A stretch of 38,869 nt of DNA, from assembly GCA_015231325.1 (NCBI GenBank), contig JADGBS010000011.1, positions 1-38,869 of the forward strand, written 5' to 3'. Each line of letters begins with the position of its first letter. The stretch's first letter is position 1. The DNA is from Oligoflexia bacterium. GTDB taxonomy: Bacteria > Bdellovibrionota > Bacteriovoracia > Bacteriovoracales > Bacteriovoracaceae. Positions 25,429 to 33,609 of this stretch are shown here, piece by piece. Below the pieces are notes generated by a model. The model ran no database searches. It saw only the letters and a program-made list of their open reading frames with translations, and was not told the origin of the DNA. A program made the translations under genes and the position numbers.

Positions 25429-25847
25429 AAATAAACCTCAAAAAAAAAAGAAAGATTGTTTAATGGCACAATGCTATATCATAGGTATTCAGTATTAATT
25501 GGATTAAAAATTTTACAAAAAGCAAAGATGTTGTAAATCACGAATCCGAAATATCATAACCCATCTTTCCGCGATGGGAATAAAAAAACAAGGAACCTTT
25601 TTGCAAAATTTTTTTCTATATTGACTATATTGATTAGTTATCCTCTTTTAGTTATCCTCTTTTTTATTCCATTTTATTTTATATTGCATGGCCCATCACA
25701 AAAGGCCTTCTGTCATCGATTATCGGTCATCGATTGTCGGCCTTCAGCAAAAGTATGGCCTGATGGCCCTGATCATTATAACTTTTAAAGAGTGGCCGTT
25801 AGGCCACACCTTACATAGATGTAGACACCAAATATGGAGAAACAACA
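25429..25847. other. Intergenic region between divergent ankyrin and gapN genes, full of tandem duplications
   Basis: No gene seen. It holds three separate tandem duplications: CTATATTGA twice (25616-25633), TAGTTATCCTCTTT twice (25635-25662, perfect), and TCATCGATTATCGG/TCATCGATTGTCGG (25713-25740, one mismatch). Near the gapN start, GTGGCC (25792-25797) and GGCCAC (25802-25807) form a perfect 6-bp stem with a 4-base loop, without a following T run. An A10 tract follows the ankyrin start region at 25439-25450. Promoters for both genes must be here but are not clear. Confidence 0.6.
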
Positions 25848-27473
25848 ATGAATTGCTCATCAAACTGCTCATCCAATCAATTACGAAATTTTTTCCCTGC
25901 AAAAAAAGATGAAATTCCGCCACAACATCTTCCAAAAATGATTATTCAAAAAAATTATTTGGCCAACGGTAATTTTATTCAAAGTAATACCCCTGACAAC
26001 TTTCAAGTATTATCACCCATTTACATTAACTCTCAACAAGTATCTCTAGGGGAACACCCTCATCTTAACAGGGAAGAGGTTCTCTCAGTGCTCTCCCACG
26101 CACAACAAGCTTGGAAAAAAGGCAATAGCGATTGGGCGACTAGCTCTACTAGTGAACGTATCCGTTGCGTCGAAAATTTTGTAAAGGAAATGCAACTGCA
26201 AAAGAATTTAGTTGTTAATACATTAATGTGGGAAATTTGTAAAAATTATCCTGATGCAGAAAAAGAATTCGATCGTACTATCGATTATATAAAAGAAACC
26301 ATCCACTCTCTCAAAGAATTAGATCGAATTTCTTCTCGTTTTGTAATTGAGCAAAAGATCATCGGTCAAATCCGTAGATCTCCACTAGGAGTGGTCTTGT
26401 GTATGGGACCATTTAATTATCCTTTAAATGAAACCTTTACAACTTTAATTCCTGCCCTGATCATGGGCAATGTAGTAATTTTTAAGCCTGCCAAATTTGG
26501 AGTTTTACTATGGAATCCGCTACTCCCTGCTTTCGCAAAATCGTTCCCCCCGGGAGTCATTAATGTCGTCTACGGTGAAGGTAAAGAAGTAATTACACCG
26601 TTAATGAGTTCCGGAGGTATCGATGTTTTGGCATTTATTGGTTCTGGAAAAGTAGCAGATGTTCTAAAAAAGCATCACCCATCACCTCATCGTTTGCGTT
26701 CAGTTTTAGGGCTTGAGGCCAAGAACGCTGCCATCGTTCTGGAGGACGCTGACATACAACTAGCAGTTGAAGAATTACTCCTCGGCACACTCTCCTATAA
26801 TGGCCAGCGTTGCACCGCTATAAAAATCATTTTTCTTCATCGTTCAGTAGCAGATAAATTTTTATCGCAATTTAGCGACAAGGTATCTGCATTAAAAATC
26901 GGCATGCCGTGGGAAGATGGCGTAAAAATCACACCCCTTCCTGAAGATGAAAAATGCCTATACCTCAATGGATTAGTAGAAGATGCTATCACTCATGGAG
27001 CAAAAATAATTACTGGGGGAAGTCATCATCGCTCACTTTTTACACCCACCGTTTTGTCTCCAGTAAATGCAAAAATGCGCGTTTGGCGAGAAGAGCAATT
27101 CGGTCCGGTTGTTCCAATTGCCATTTTCGATCAAATAGAAGAACCGATTAATTATATTATCGAATCATCATATGGACAGCAAACTAGTATCTTTGGTACT
27201 AACGAGGAAAAAATTGCAACCCTAGTCGATCACTTGGTAAATCAAGTGTCCAGAGTGAACATTAACTCCCAATGCCAACGTGGACCGGATAGCTTTCCTT
27301 TTACTGGACGCAAGGACTCCGCAGAAGGAACTCTTTCCGTGAGTGATGCACTGAGAGTTTTTTCCATCCGCACGCTAGTGGCAGCTAAAGAAAATAACTT
27401 GAATAAAACATTACTTTCGAATATTACCTACAACCACCAATCTAAATTTTTAAATACGGATTTTATTTTTTGA
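25848..27473 (+). CDS. gapN: GapN-like NADP-dependent glyceraldehyde-3-phosphate dehydrogenase (aldehyde dehydrogenase superfamily)
   Basis: 541 residues. Non-phosphorylating GapN oxidises glyceraldehyde-3-phosphate to 3-phosphoglycerate and makes NADPH. The aldehyde dehydrogenase fold is clear: CMGPFNYPLNETFTTLIPAL (185-204, Asn190), GNVVIFKPAK (207-216), GSGKVADVLKKH (265-276) and the nucleophile Cys322 in YNGQRCTAIK. The family's general-base segment usually reads ELGGK; here it is GLEAK (288-292), so the base position holds Gly288 and a Glu sits two residues later. Like plant GapN the sequence has SYNGQRCTA. GGAG lies 8 bases before the ATG. Substrate assignment is from overall resemblance and could be another aldehyde. 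Confidence 0.75.
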   Translation: MNCSSNCSSNQLRNFFPAKKDEIPPQHLPKMIIQKNYLANGNFIQSNTPDNFQVLSPIYINSQQVSLGEHPHLNREEVLSVLSHAQQAWKKGNSDWATSSTSERIRCVENFVKEMQLQKNLVVNTLMWEICKNYPDAEKEFDRTIDYIKETIHSLKELDRISSRFVIEQKIIGQIRRSPLGVVLCMGPFNYPLNETFTTLIPALIMGNVVIFKPAKFGVLLWNPLLPAFAKSFPPGVINVVYGEGKEVITPLMSSGGIDVLAFIGSGKVADVLKKHHPSPHRLRSVLGLEAKNAAIVLEDADIQLAVEELLLGTLSYNGQRCTAIKIIFLHRSVADKFLSQFSDKVSALKIGMPWEDGVKITPLPEDEKCLYLNGLVEDAITHGAKIITGGSHHRSLFTPTVLSPVNAKMRVWREEQFGPVVPIAIFDQIEEPINYIIESSYGQQTSIFGTNEEKIATLVDHLVNQVSRVNINSQCQRGPDSFPFTGRKDSAEGTLSVSDALRVFSIRTLVAAKENNLNKTLLSNITYNHQSKFLNTDFIF

Positions 27474-27575
27474 TTTATCGATGTTTTTGACGTTCAGTGG
27501 TACAATCCCCAGAATTTTGAAACTAAATCAATCAATACTGAATCAATAACTGAATAGAATGAAGGGGATAAGAAG

Positions 27576-28931
27576 ATGTTAAAGCTAAAAAAGATCCTAT
27601 TCACGCTCACACTAGGGCCATTGTTCATCATCGCAACTTTTACAATTTTTAAACCTCTAGCACAAAGCGCTGGAACCATCAGCGATGAAACCGTGTTCGC
27701 CATTATGAAGCAAGGGTTTAGAGCAAGTATGGGATTTAACCACTCTAAAATCATTTCCAGTTTGAAATTCCCAGAAATAGAACGGCAGCTAGACGCGGCG
27801 CTCAAAGAAATGGCGCAAAGAAATTTACGTCCCTCTTTTCTTTACGGGTATTCGCCAGATTTTAATGCTGGTGTTCTCCTTCATACTCAACACCTTAAAA
27901 TTTATCGTGGTCAGGCACCTGGTGCCAAAATTGCAGAATTGTTAAATCATTTTCAAAATGTGTTAGGTGAGTGGTCCATCCCTCGAGAGATTGTCTATCT
28001 TAATGAAAACGGATTTGATAATTATAAAAAATGCGTAAGTTGTATAAAAATTCCTCCATTAACTAGATTGTGTTACCGCTGTTCACTTTACTGTACTGGT
28101 ATGGCAACTGCAAGACAGAAAGACTGTCAACAATTTGTGACGGCCCAACGTTTTGCTATTCTTCAATGGAACAGAGAACATCCGGAAAAAGGAATTTCTT
28201 TTCTTCACCCTGGCAACCGTCCAGATGTTTTTCTTTATGGTAAAAATTTTCTGGATGAAGAGGAAGTTGAAGATAATGCCATGACTGACCCCAACGCTAC
28301 CGAACTTATTCCTATGGGCGTCGGTTATCGTCGTCTTACTTCTAATTACAATAATGCCAACAACTCTAACCATCGAGCAAAAATAGCAGGAGGAATTACC
28401 AATTTGATCCAAATACTCAAGCAAATTTTTACCTCAGCTAACGAGGGAAAGGCCGTCTACTTCCACTGCAAGGGAGGATTCCACCGTACTGGAATAGTTG
28501 CCCTGGCAATCCGTCATATTCAAGGAGGAGAATGGATCCGTCCATTTGCCACGCCTATAAAAAATATTAAGGCAAAACCGTCCAAGGGCGAAGAGGCCCT
28601 ACAAGAAATCCAACATATGTTACGCCATGGACTAAAAATGATCAGAAAAGATCTCAACAATGAGGGGATTACCATTAATAACCCTGCAGAGTTAGAATAT
28701 CTGTTACATAATCCTGAAAAGGCCCGTGCTATAAATTTGGAAACAGTGCGTGAACTCTTTGCTAGAGTTGACGTAGTTATTCCATTATTAAACCATCAAA
28801 AATTATCTGCACCTGAACTTTCCGTCACCTCGTTAAAGATTATCAAGGACACGGCCGCCACCTTGGGAATCACCAGCGAACAACTAATTCAGCTATCTTT
28901 ATTAGTTAAAAGAATCAGAGATCAACTGTAG
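27576..28931 (+). CDS. Exported or membrane-anchored tyrosine/dual-specificity phosphatase
   Basis: 451 residues. The N-terminus (KLKKILFTLTLGPLFIIATF) is a signal peptide or anchor. The active site is YFHCKGGFHRTG, the HCx5RT signature with Cys298 and Arg304, so this is a cysteine-based phosphatase of the protein-tyrosine or dual-specificity type. Upstream residues 153-184 hold six cysteines, including CVSC-9 residues-CYRC, unusual for the family. An Asp/Glu-rich stretch (226-241) precedes the catalytic domain. The C-terminal 130 residues are helical with no known motif. AAGGGG lies 8-10 bases before the ATG. Targets are unknown; acting outside the cytoplasm, it could dephosphorylate envelope or host/prey molecules (inference). 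Confidence 0.8.
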   Translation: MLKLKKILFTLTLGPLFIIATFTIFKPLAQSAGTISDETVFAIMKQGFRASMGFNHSKIISSLKFPEIERQLDAALKEMAQRNLRPSFLYGYSPDFNAGVLLHTQHLKIYRGQAPGAKIAELLNHFQNVLGEWSIPREIVYLNENGFDNYKKCVSCIKIPPLTRLCYRCSLYCTGMATARQKDCQQFVTAQRFAILQWNREHPEKGISFLHPGNRPDVFLYGKNFLDEEEVEDNAMTDPNATELIPMGVGYRRLTSNYNNANNSNHRAKIAGGITNLIQILKQIFTSANEGKAVYFHCKGGFHRTGIVALAIRHIQGGEWIRPFATPIKNIKAKPSKGEEALQEIQHMLRHGLKMIRKDLNNEGITINNPAELEYLLHNPEKARAINLETVRELFARVDVVIPLLNHQKLSAPELSVTSLKIIKDTAATLGITSEQLIQLSLLVKRIRDQL

Positions 28932-28941
28932 CAAGCTTCAA

Positions 28942-28961
28942 CCTGGGCCTTAAGGCCCAGG
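28942..28961. terminator. Perfect palindrome between convergent genes, probable two-way terminator
   Basis: CCTGGGCCTTAAGGCCCAGG is a perfect 20-bp inverted repeat in the 39-base gap between the ends of the phosphatase (plus) and the metallo-beta-lactamase-fold gene (minus). It would form an 8-bp GC-rich stem with a TTAA loop. Neither side has a proper T run, so it is not a textbook intrinsic terminator; position and symmetry argue for transcript-end function. Confidence 0.6.
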
Positions 28962-28970
28962 ACTATAAAC

Positions 28971-29735
28971 TCAAAAAAGATAACTACGATCATCTGATCC
29001 CAATATTACCAAACGATCACAAGCAATAGCTTCAATCTCGGTGTACAGCTGCGTCTGATAGTTGGGTTTAAGATGTCCAACAAAGATAGGGACACTTTCG
29101 GGCATTTTTTTTATCTCTTCCCTTAATGAATGGGGAGTATGATGCTGACTTATATTCGCGACATTTTGCAAATGATTCGGAAAACTTACTTCAGTGAATA
29201 TTCCCTTAAGTGTATCGCACTGCTTGGCCAATTCCCAGATCCTATCCGTTGGCCCAGTATCCTGAGTAAAAACCAGAAATTGCTTTCCATGCTCGATAAT
29301 AAAACCCATGGAATGCCCAGGATGATTTACTTCTACTGGCAGAATTTTATAATCACCAAGTTGAAGTACCTCCTCACTCTGAAAATTATGAAAACGAATA
29401 GTTGGTCGCGTTAAGCTAGGCAATTTGGTAAAATCCGGCCACAATTGATCATTCATCAGATGGGTTCTTAAGGCATTGATTACTTCCGCATGCGCGTATA
29501 CCTCAAAAGGAGTGTTCTTTAGACCGAAACAATTATCACATAAAAATGCCAAATCCTTAATATGATCAAGATGCGCATGTGAAATCAAGATATTATCTAT
29601 GAGCAATTGTTCATCAATAATGATCCCTTCTGCAACTGATCCTGCATCAATTAATAATTTGCCATCAATCAAATAAGAAGTTGCTTTGGCCTTAGGTGAA
29701 ACACCTCCGTGACAACCAATAATGCGTACCAACAT
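28971..29735 (-). CDS. Metallo-beta-lactamase-fold hydrolase, class II cyclic-nucleotide phosphodiesterase-like
   Basis: 254 residues. The metal-binding motif SHAHLDHIKD (52-61; His53, His55, Asp57, His58) opens the fold, followed by VNHPGHSMGFII, the aspartate in FTQDTGP, EVSFPNHLQN and the late histidine in VGHLKPNYQ. This order and the EVSFPN motif resemble class II 3',5'-cyclic nucleotide phosphodiesterases (PF02112) more than glyoxalases or RNase Z, so it may hydrolyse cAMP or cGMP. No signal peptide. It lies 25 bases after the HD-GYP gene on the same strand... transcription runs from that gene into this one, so the two may form a second-messenger operon. Confidence 0.75.
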   Translation of the reverse strand: MLVRIIGCHGGVSPKAKATSYLIDGKLLIDAGSVAEGIIIDEQLLIDNILISHAHLDHIKDLAFLCDNCFGLKNTPFEVYAHAEVINALRTHLMNDQLWPDFTKLPSLTRPTIRFHNFQSEEVLQLGDYKILPVEVNHPGHSMGFIIEHGKQFLVFTQDTGPTDRIWELAKQCDTLKGIFTEVSFPNHLQNVANISQHHTPHSLREEIKKMPESVPIFVGHLKPNYQTQLYTEIEAIACDRLVILGSDDRSYLF

Positions 29736-29760
29736 TATACGACTCCTATCTTATTAATCA

Positions 29761-31128
29761 CTACTCATCAGGAGAATACATTTCTGACTTTTTAAATGAT
29801 CTCTCGAATGCATCCACTACTTCCTCCGTAAACTGACGACCACGATACTGTAGTATTTCACGATATGCACGCATCGGCGGCAATCCCTTGCGATAGGGGC
29901 GATCACTGGTAATCGCATCGAAAGTATCAGCAACTGCGATGATTTGTGCGATCAAAGAGATATCCTTTCCTTGCAATCCGTAGGGATATCCTCGACCATC
30001 CGGACGCTCATGGTGATATCTAATGCCATCAACCACTCGCTCAAATCCCTCGATATGTTCCAATAGCTCATATCCCAACCGTGGATGCTGCTTCATTTTT
30101 TCAAACTCTTCCTTGGTCAACTGCGCTTGTTTTTTTAAGATTGAGTCTTCAATCCCAATTTTTCCAACATCATGGAGAACCCCTGTCAATCTGATATCCT
30201 CTAAATCCTTTTGTGAAAGTCCCAGTTCTCGACCGATAACCTCCGCAAAGTGGGCCACTCTCTGAGTATGCGCGCCTGTATAAAGATCTTTGAGGTTGAT
30301 GGCATTAGCAAAGGACTTGGATATTTGTAATAACTGGCGCTTCGCCAATTCCACTGATGAGATATAACGCAAAATAATGCCCATTTGATTTGCGACTGAA
30401 CTTATAAATTGAATATCCTCTTGATTGAAAAATCCGCGCAAGGAATTTATTGCTTGAATTACTCCCAATAACTTTCCCTCAACAACCAATGGCGCTAGTA
30501 ACATGTCTCGACACTTCAATGGATTGCCATCGCTATCTTTTTTTTCTAATCCAAGCTCCTGCGCCTGTTTCTCAAAGCGTGCATCTAAAGAGACATCCGG
30601 AATATGTAAAACCGCCATATAGAAAGCACATGCACCAGGAATAGAATTCTCATCGATAGCATAGCTAACCTTACAATTCTTTCCCACCCTAGATTTGGTT
30701 GCATCCAAATTTTTATACTCATAAAAAAGCTCTTTTCGCTTTTTATCAACACGAAAAATATGCACAATCTCGCATTCGAGCAACTCTCTTAATTTACCTA
30801 TTCCTCTGCGATAAATTTCCTTATCAGCTCTTTTGGCCATCGCTGCCGAAGTGATCAACTCTCCAAATTTAATCAAACCATCATAACGTTTCACTTTCCC
30901 ACTAAGTTCAATAATAATACTTTCGTGATCTTCACCTTCGCTCTTTAAATTTACACTTTCTTTCTTTGACCCCGTAGATTCCATGGAATTCGTGAATTCC
31001 ATAGATGTTGTGGATGTTGTGGATGTTGTAGATCTCGTAGGTGTCGTATCCTGTGACCTATATTTTCTCCTTTTCATTCCCCCACTCTTCTTTATAAATA
31101 ATAAGACCAATATAATGGAACCAATCAT
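29761..31128 (-). CDS. GAF / HD-GYP cyclic-di-GMP phosphodiesterase
   Basis: 455 residues. GAF sensor domain at about 85-255 (CEIVHIFRVDKKRKELFYEY, LLAPLVVEGKLLGVIQAINS), then an HD-GYP domain: GAHTQRVAHFAEVIGREL (285-302), LHDVGKIG (318-325, metal-binding His319 and Asp320), HHERPDGRGYP (372-382) and the tail VADTFDAITSDRPYRKG. All expected metal and GYP residues are present, so it probably hydrolyses c-di-GMP. The first 17 residues are mildly hydrophobic; an alternative ATG at 31077 (residue 18) follows GTGGGGGA and may be the true start, which would make the protein soluble. Residues 33-53 are a Thr/Ser repeat from a 9-bp tandem. It lies 51 bases after rsmI, same strand. Confidence 0.9.
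   Translation of the reverse strand: MIGSIILVLLFIKKSGGMKRRKYRSQDTTPTRSTTSTTSTTSMEFTNSMESTGSKKESVNLKSEGEDHESIIIELSGKVKRYDGLIKFGELITSAAMAKRADKEIYRRGIGKLRELLECEIVHIFRVDKKRKELFYEYKNLDATKSRVGKNCKVSYAIDENSIPGACAFYMAVLHIPDVSLDARFEKQAQELGLEKKDSDGNPLKCRDMLLAPLVVEGKLLGVIQAINSLRGFFNQEDIQFISSVANQMGIILRYISSVELAKRQLLQISKSFANAINLKDLYTGAHTQRVAHFAEVIGRELGLSQKDLEDIRLTGVLHDVGKIGIEDSILKKQAQLTKEEFEKMKQHPRLGYELLEHIEGFERVVDGIRYHHERPDGRGYPYGLQGKDISLIAQIIAVADTFDAITSDRPYRKGLPPMRAYREILQYRGRQFTEEVVDAFERSFKKSEMYSPDE
31004..31048. repeat. 9-bp tandem repeat in the HD-GYP gene
   Basis: GATGTTGTG repeats at 31004, 31013 and (GATGTTGTA) 31022, followed by two decayed units to 31048. It codes for the STTSTTSTTS linker on the minus strand. 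Confidence 0.8.
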
Positions 31129-31179
31129 AGGCCCATGTAATAGATCCCCCCAGACCTATCCAATATATAACGGACTAAT

Positions 31180-32049
31180 CTATTTTCTACTTATTAAAAA
31201 ATCGTATACTTCTTTTTTGTTCTTGCGTAAAATCATTGCCAATAATTTTGACAACAGTTTAATACTAACATGTCCGCTATAATATTGTAATAACTCCTCC
31301 GCCATTTTTTCGATCTCATTCCATTGATTCCATCGTTCACAATCAAAAGCTGCGCCATGCTGAGCGCCATGCTGTAAATGAATTAAAACTACAAATTCTC
31401 CTTTGTAGGTGATCTCCTTTTTTATTTGCTCCCACTCTTTAGCACTAAAACGGTAAACTTTTTCAAATTTTTTGGTCAACTCCCTTACCACCGCCAAATC
31501 ACTATCACTAAAAAATTCACACAAACGTTGCACACTTTCTTCAACACGCAATGGCGATTCAAATAAAATATGTGTTCCCCCCCCAGACATCATCATCCTT
31601 TGAAATAATGCCAACTGTGCACGTTCTCCTCGAGGAAAAAAACCATTAAAATGAAACGGGTAGGGTGGTAATCCAGATAACTCTAGTGCAACGATCGGAG
31701 AAGACGCCCCAGGAATCGAACTAATAGCAAATCCTGCAGTTAAAACTGACCGAATAATTGGGTAAGCGGGATCAGAAATAATCGGACTACCTGCATCGCT
31801 AACTAAACATAAGTTCTCTCCCTGAGATAGCAGCTGCAATACTCTAGAAATAACATTTTCGTTCGAATGATCATGAAAAGAAAAAATATTTTTTTCCCCC
31901 AGCGGAATATTTAAGCATCCCAACAATTTTTTAAAAACCCGAGTATCTTCCACCACAAAATTTTTCTCCTCCATTAAAATCTGTCTCCCTCTTAAACTAA
32001 GATCCGATAAATTACCGATCGGAGTAGACAGGAGGTATAAATTTCCCAT
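31180..32049 (-). CDS. rsmI: 16S rRNA 2'-O-ribose C1402 methyltransferase RsmI
   Basis: 289 residues, the usual RsmI length. RsmI methylates the ribose of C1402 in the 16S decoding centre. Diagnostic segments: LYLLSTPIGNLSDLSLRGRQ (4-23), VVEDTRVFKKLL (32-43), SFHDHSNEN, LVSDAGSPIISDPAYPIIR (83-101), ISSIPGASSPIVALELSGLP and the NGFFPRG motif. AAGGAG lies 8 bases before the ATG. Near the C-terminus a 12-bp duplication (31352-31375) inserts a second HGA unit (QHGAQHGA) not typical of the family. Divergent from the STAS gene. Confidence 0.97.
   Translation of the reverse strand: MGNLYLLSTPIGNLSDLSLRGRQILMEEKNFVVEDTRVFKKLLGCLNIPLGEKNIFSFHDHSNENVISRVLQLLSQGENLCLVSDAGSPIISDPAYPIIRSVLTAGFAISSIPGASSPIVALELSGLPPYPFHFNGFFPRGERAQLALFQRMMMSGGGTHILFESPLRVEESVQRLCEFFSDSDLAVVRELTKKFEKVYRFSAKEWEQIKKEITYKGEFVVLIHLQHGAQHGAAFDCERWNQWNEIEKMAEELLQYYSGHVSIKLLSKLLAMILRKNKKEVYDFLISRK
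31352..31375. repeat. 12-bp tandem duplication in rsmI
   Basis: GCGCCATGCTGA (31352-31363) and GCGCCATGCTGT (31364-31375) are head to tail, in frame, giving HGAQHGA in a loop region of RsmI. Confidence 0.85.
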
Positions 32050-32170
32050 AAAAATGACTCCTTATATTTCCAAATACTTTCAGCAAAACTTACCTTCTTA
32101 AAAACTAGGTCTATTTTATGATAAATTAAAAGAGATATGATCTTCCATGTAAAGTATGAAAGGATCAGAT

Positions 32171-32704
32171 ATGTCTCTTCTGGCAAATATCCAAACCGAC
32201 GTCCACGGTAATATTCTTATTCAAATGAAGGGGGCACTAAACTTCGAAATCAGCTCCCCACTCAAAAAGGAGTTGCTTCTATTACTCAAGAATTATCCCG
32301 CTAGTCAAATTACCATAGATTTTTATGGTATAGAGTTTGTGGGTTCCTCGGGCATAAATATCTTTGTAGATAACATTAATCAATTAAACATAACCTATCC
32401 ACAGCGTATTAAGTTAATCAATGTAAGATCTGAATTTTTAAAAATATTCAATATGTATAAACTAGAAGACTCGGCCAATATAATCTCTACACCAACACAG
32501 CTCAACGCAGACGGCAGCAACAAAGAGGAAGATCGAGATTATGAGGATGTAAACAAAGACAATACCCCTAAAGAGGAGAACCCTCCTGAAAATATAGATA
32601 CGAGCGCAAACGCAGACAAAGACACAGGTAACAGTATAGGCGTGAGTAATATCAGTGAACCTATATTAGAACCTATGTTAGAACCTATAATGGATAAAAT
32701 CTAA
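32171..32704 (+). CDS. STAS-domain protein, anti-sigma-factor-antagonist type
   Basis: 177 residues from the ATG at 32171, with AAAGGA 7 bases upstream; an earlier ATG five codons before has no site. Residues 1-105 form a STAS domain: GNILIQMKGALNFEISSPLK (13-32), ITIDFYGIEFVGSSGINIFV (47-66) with Ser59/Ser60 at the position phosphorylated in SpoIIAA/RsbV, and a late helix ending in FNMYKLED. Such proteins switch partner kinases or anti-sigma factors. The C-terminal 70 residues are acidic and low complexity and end in EPILEPMLEPIMDKI from a 12-bp tandem repeat. No kinase partner gene is next to it. Its last 27 bases overlap the end of the opposing membrane-protein gene. Confidence 0.85.
   Translation: MSLLANIQTDVHGNILIQMKGALNFEISSPLKKELLLLLKNYPASQITIDFYGIEFVGSSGINIFVDNINQLNITYPQRIKLINVRSEFLKIFNMYKLEDSANIISTPTQLNADGSNKEEDRDYEDVNKDNTPKEENPPENIDTSANADKDTGNSIGVSNISEPILEPMLEPIMDKI
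32657..32692. repeat. 12-bp tandem repeat at the STAS gene 3' end
   Basis: GAACCTATATTA, GAACCTATGTTA and GAACCTATAATG follow each other exactly. They code for the ILEP/MLEP/IMDK tail of the STAS protein and, on the other strand, reach into the last codons of the opposing gene. Confidence 0.85.
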
Positions 32705-33217
32705 GTAGAACAACAAATCATTGCCAATACGAGCACTAGGGCCAGTGGGGCCAGTGGATCCAATGCGATGGCCAGAAGTATTGCCGATTTTGGACAACAT
32801 TTTGCTACTATTATCGCGAAGATCACTTGCGGCCCCCATCGCACCTGGCTCCTGATATGGACTCGCTGGCAAAATCGTGCCATCTTGCCTATCAAGATAG
32901 TGAGTACTCACCACATATCCCCCGAAGAACAGCCCTGCATATAAACCCAGGGAAGCACCGATCGCTATCGCCCTCAACTCGGTTCCATACGCAATACTGG
33001 CCGCCCCTAGCAAGGCACCTCCAACAGTCCCATACATGGCAGTAGTTAAAATCACCCTCACCCGAGGATCAAGTCCTCCCTTCCCTGGACCACCGCTAGA
33101 CACACTAGTTCCATCGGCAGCTATCGCGTCCGCCGTAATAGAAAAAGCCACGCCAAAAGAAGAAAGACACAATGACAAAAAAATTACTGTCCATAAACGA
33201 GACAAAATATCGGACAT
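32678..33217 (-). CDS. Small membrane protein of unknown function
   Basis: 179 residues. The N-terminus is a signal peptide or first membrane helix (LWTVIFLSLCLSSFGVAFSI). Two Gly/Ala-rich helices follow (about residues 55-75 and 80-102: TTAMYGTVGGALLGAASIAY, AIAIGASLGLYAGLFFGGYV), like glycine-zipper hairpins. The C-terminal 70 residues are polar and probably periplasmic. AGGAG lies 8 bases before the ATG. It follows the YraN-like gene by 26 bases and is the last gene of the trmD-rplS operon. The 3' end overlaps the STAS gene on the other strand by 27 bases. No family recognised. Confidence 0.7.
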   Translation of the reverse strand: MSDILSRLWTVIFLSLCLSSFGVAFSITADAIAADGTSVSSGGPGKGGLDPRVRVILTTAMYGTVGGALLGAASIAYGTELRAIAIGASLGLYAGLFFGGYVVSTHYLDRQDGTILPASPYQEPGAMGAASDLRDNSSKMLSKIGNTSGHRIGSTGPTGPSARIGNDLLFYLDFIHYRF

Positions 33218-33243
33218 ACCTATTTCTCCTCCCTTGAAAAACG

Positions 33244-33609
33244 CTAGAAACTCTCTGGAGCACTGACAACCAGTTCTTCAAAGAGAAATGGAATATTAAG
33301 TATCATCGATAGAAATCTCAAAGAATTTAGAAGTCGCAACCTCTGCTTTGGCCGTACACCACCAGAACTTTTTACTTCTAAAATCCTTCCACAACGAAAA
33401 GACAAGGGGGCCCTCCCCCTGATCCTTCCCTCGACACGTGCTAAATCTACTTGCCCTGCCCCATACCTACGCAAAAGAGCAGAGGAAACCAACAAGGGGA
33501 TACCAATACCTTCTTTATGAAAAAACTTAGATATTTTCCCCTCGTTATTATAACCAACAAAGATATTTCCGCATGGCCGTCTAGTGAATGACCGCCTACT
33601 AACGCTCAT
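33244..33609 (-). CDS. YraN/UPF0102-like putative nuclease-fold protein
   Basis: 121 residues from the ATG that overlaps the end of rplS by 11 bases. A 20-codon longer frame would lie wholly inside rplS and is rejected. The order of conserved pieces fits UPF0102: a helix (PLLVSSALLRRYG), then GQVDLARVEG in place of the usual GEIDLI, then ILEVKSSGG for VFVEVK, then KQRLRLLNSLRFL for the Lys-Gln-Arg-Leu helix. The Asp and Glu-x-Lys are those of a PD-(D/E)XK nuclease core. yraN is often found downstream of rplS (usually after rnhB, which is absent here). The sequence is divergent and Arg-rich, so this is a motif-level call. Confidence 0.55.
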   Translation of the reverse strand: MSVSRRSFTRRPCGNIFVGYNNEGKISKFFHKEGIGIPLLVSSALLRRYGAGQVDLARVEGRIRGRAPLSFRCGRILEVKSSGGVRPKQRLRLLNSLRFLSMILNIPFLFEELVVSAPESF

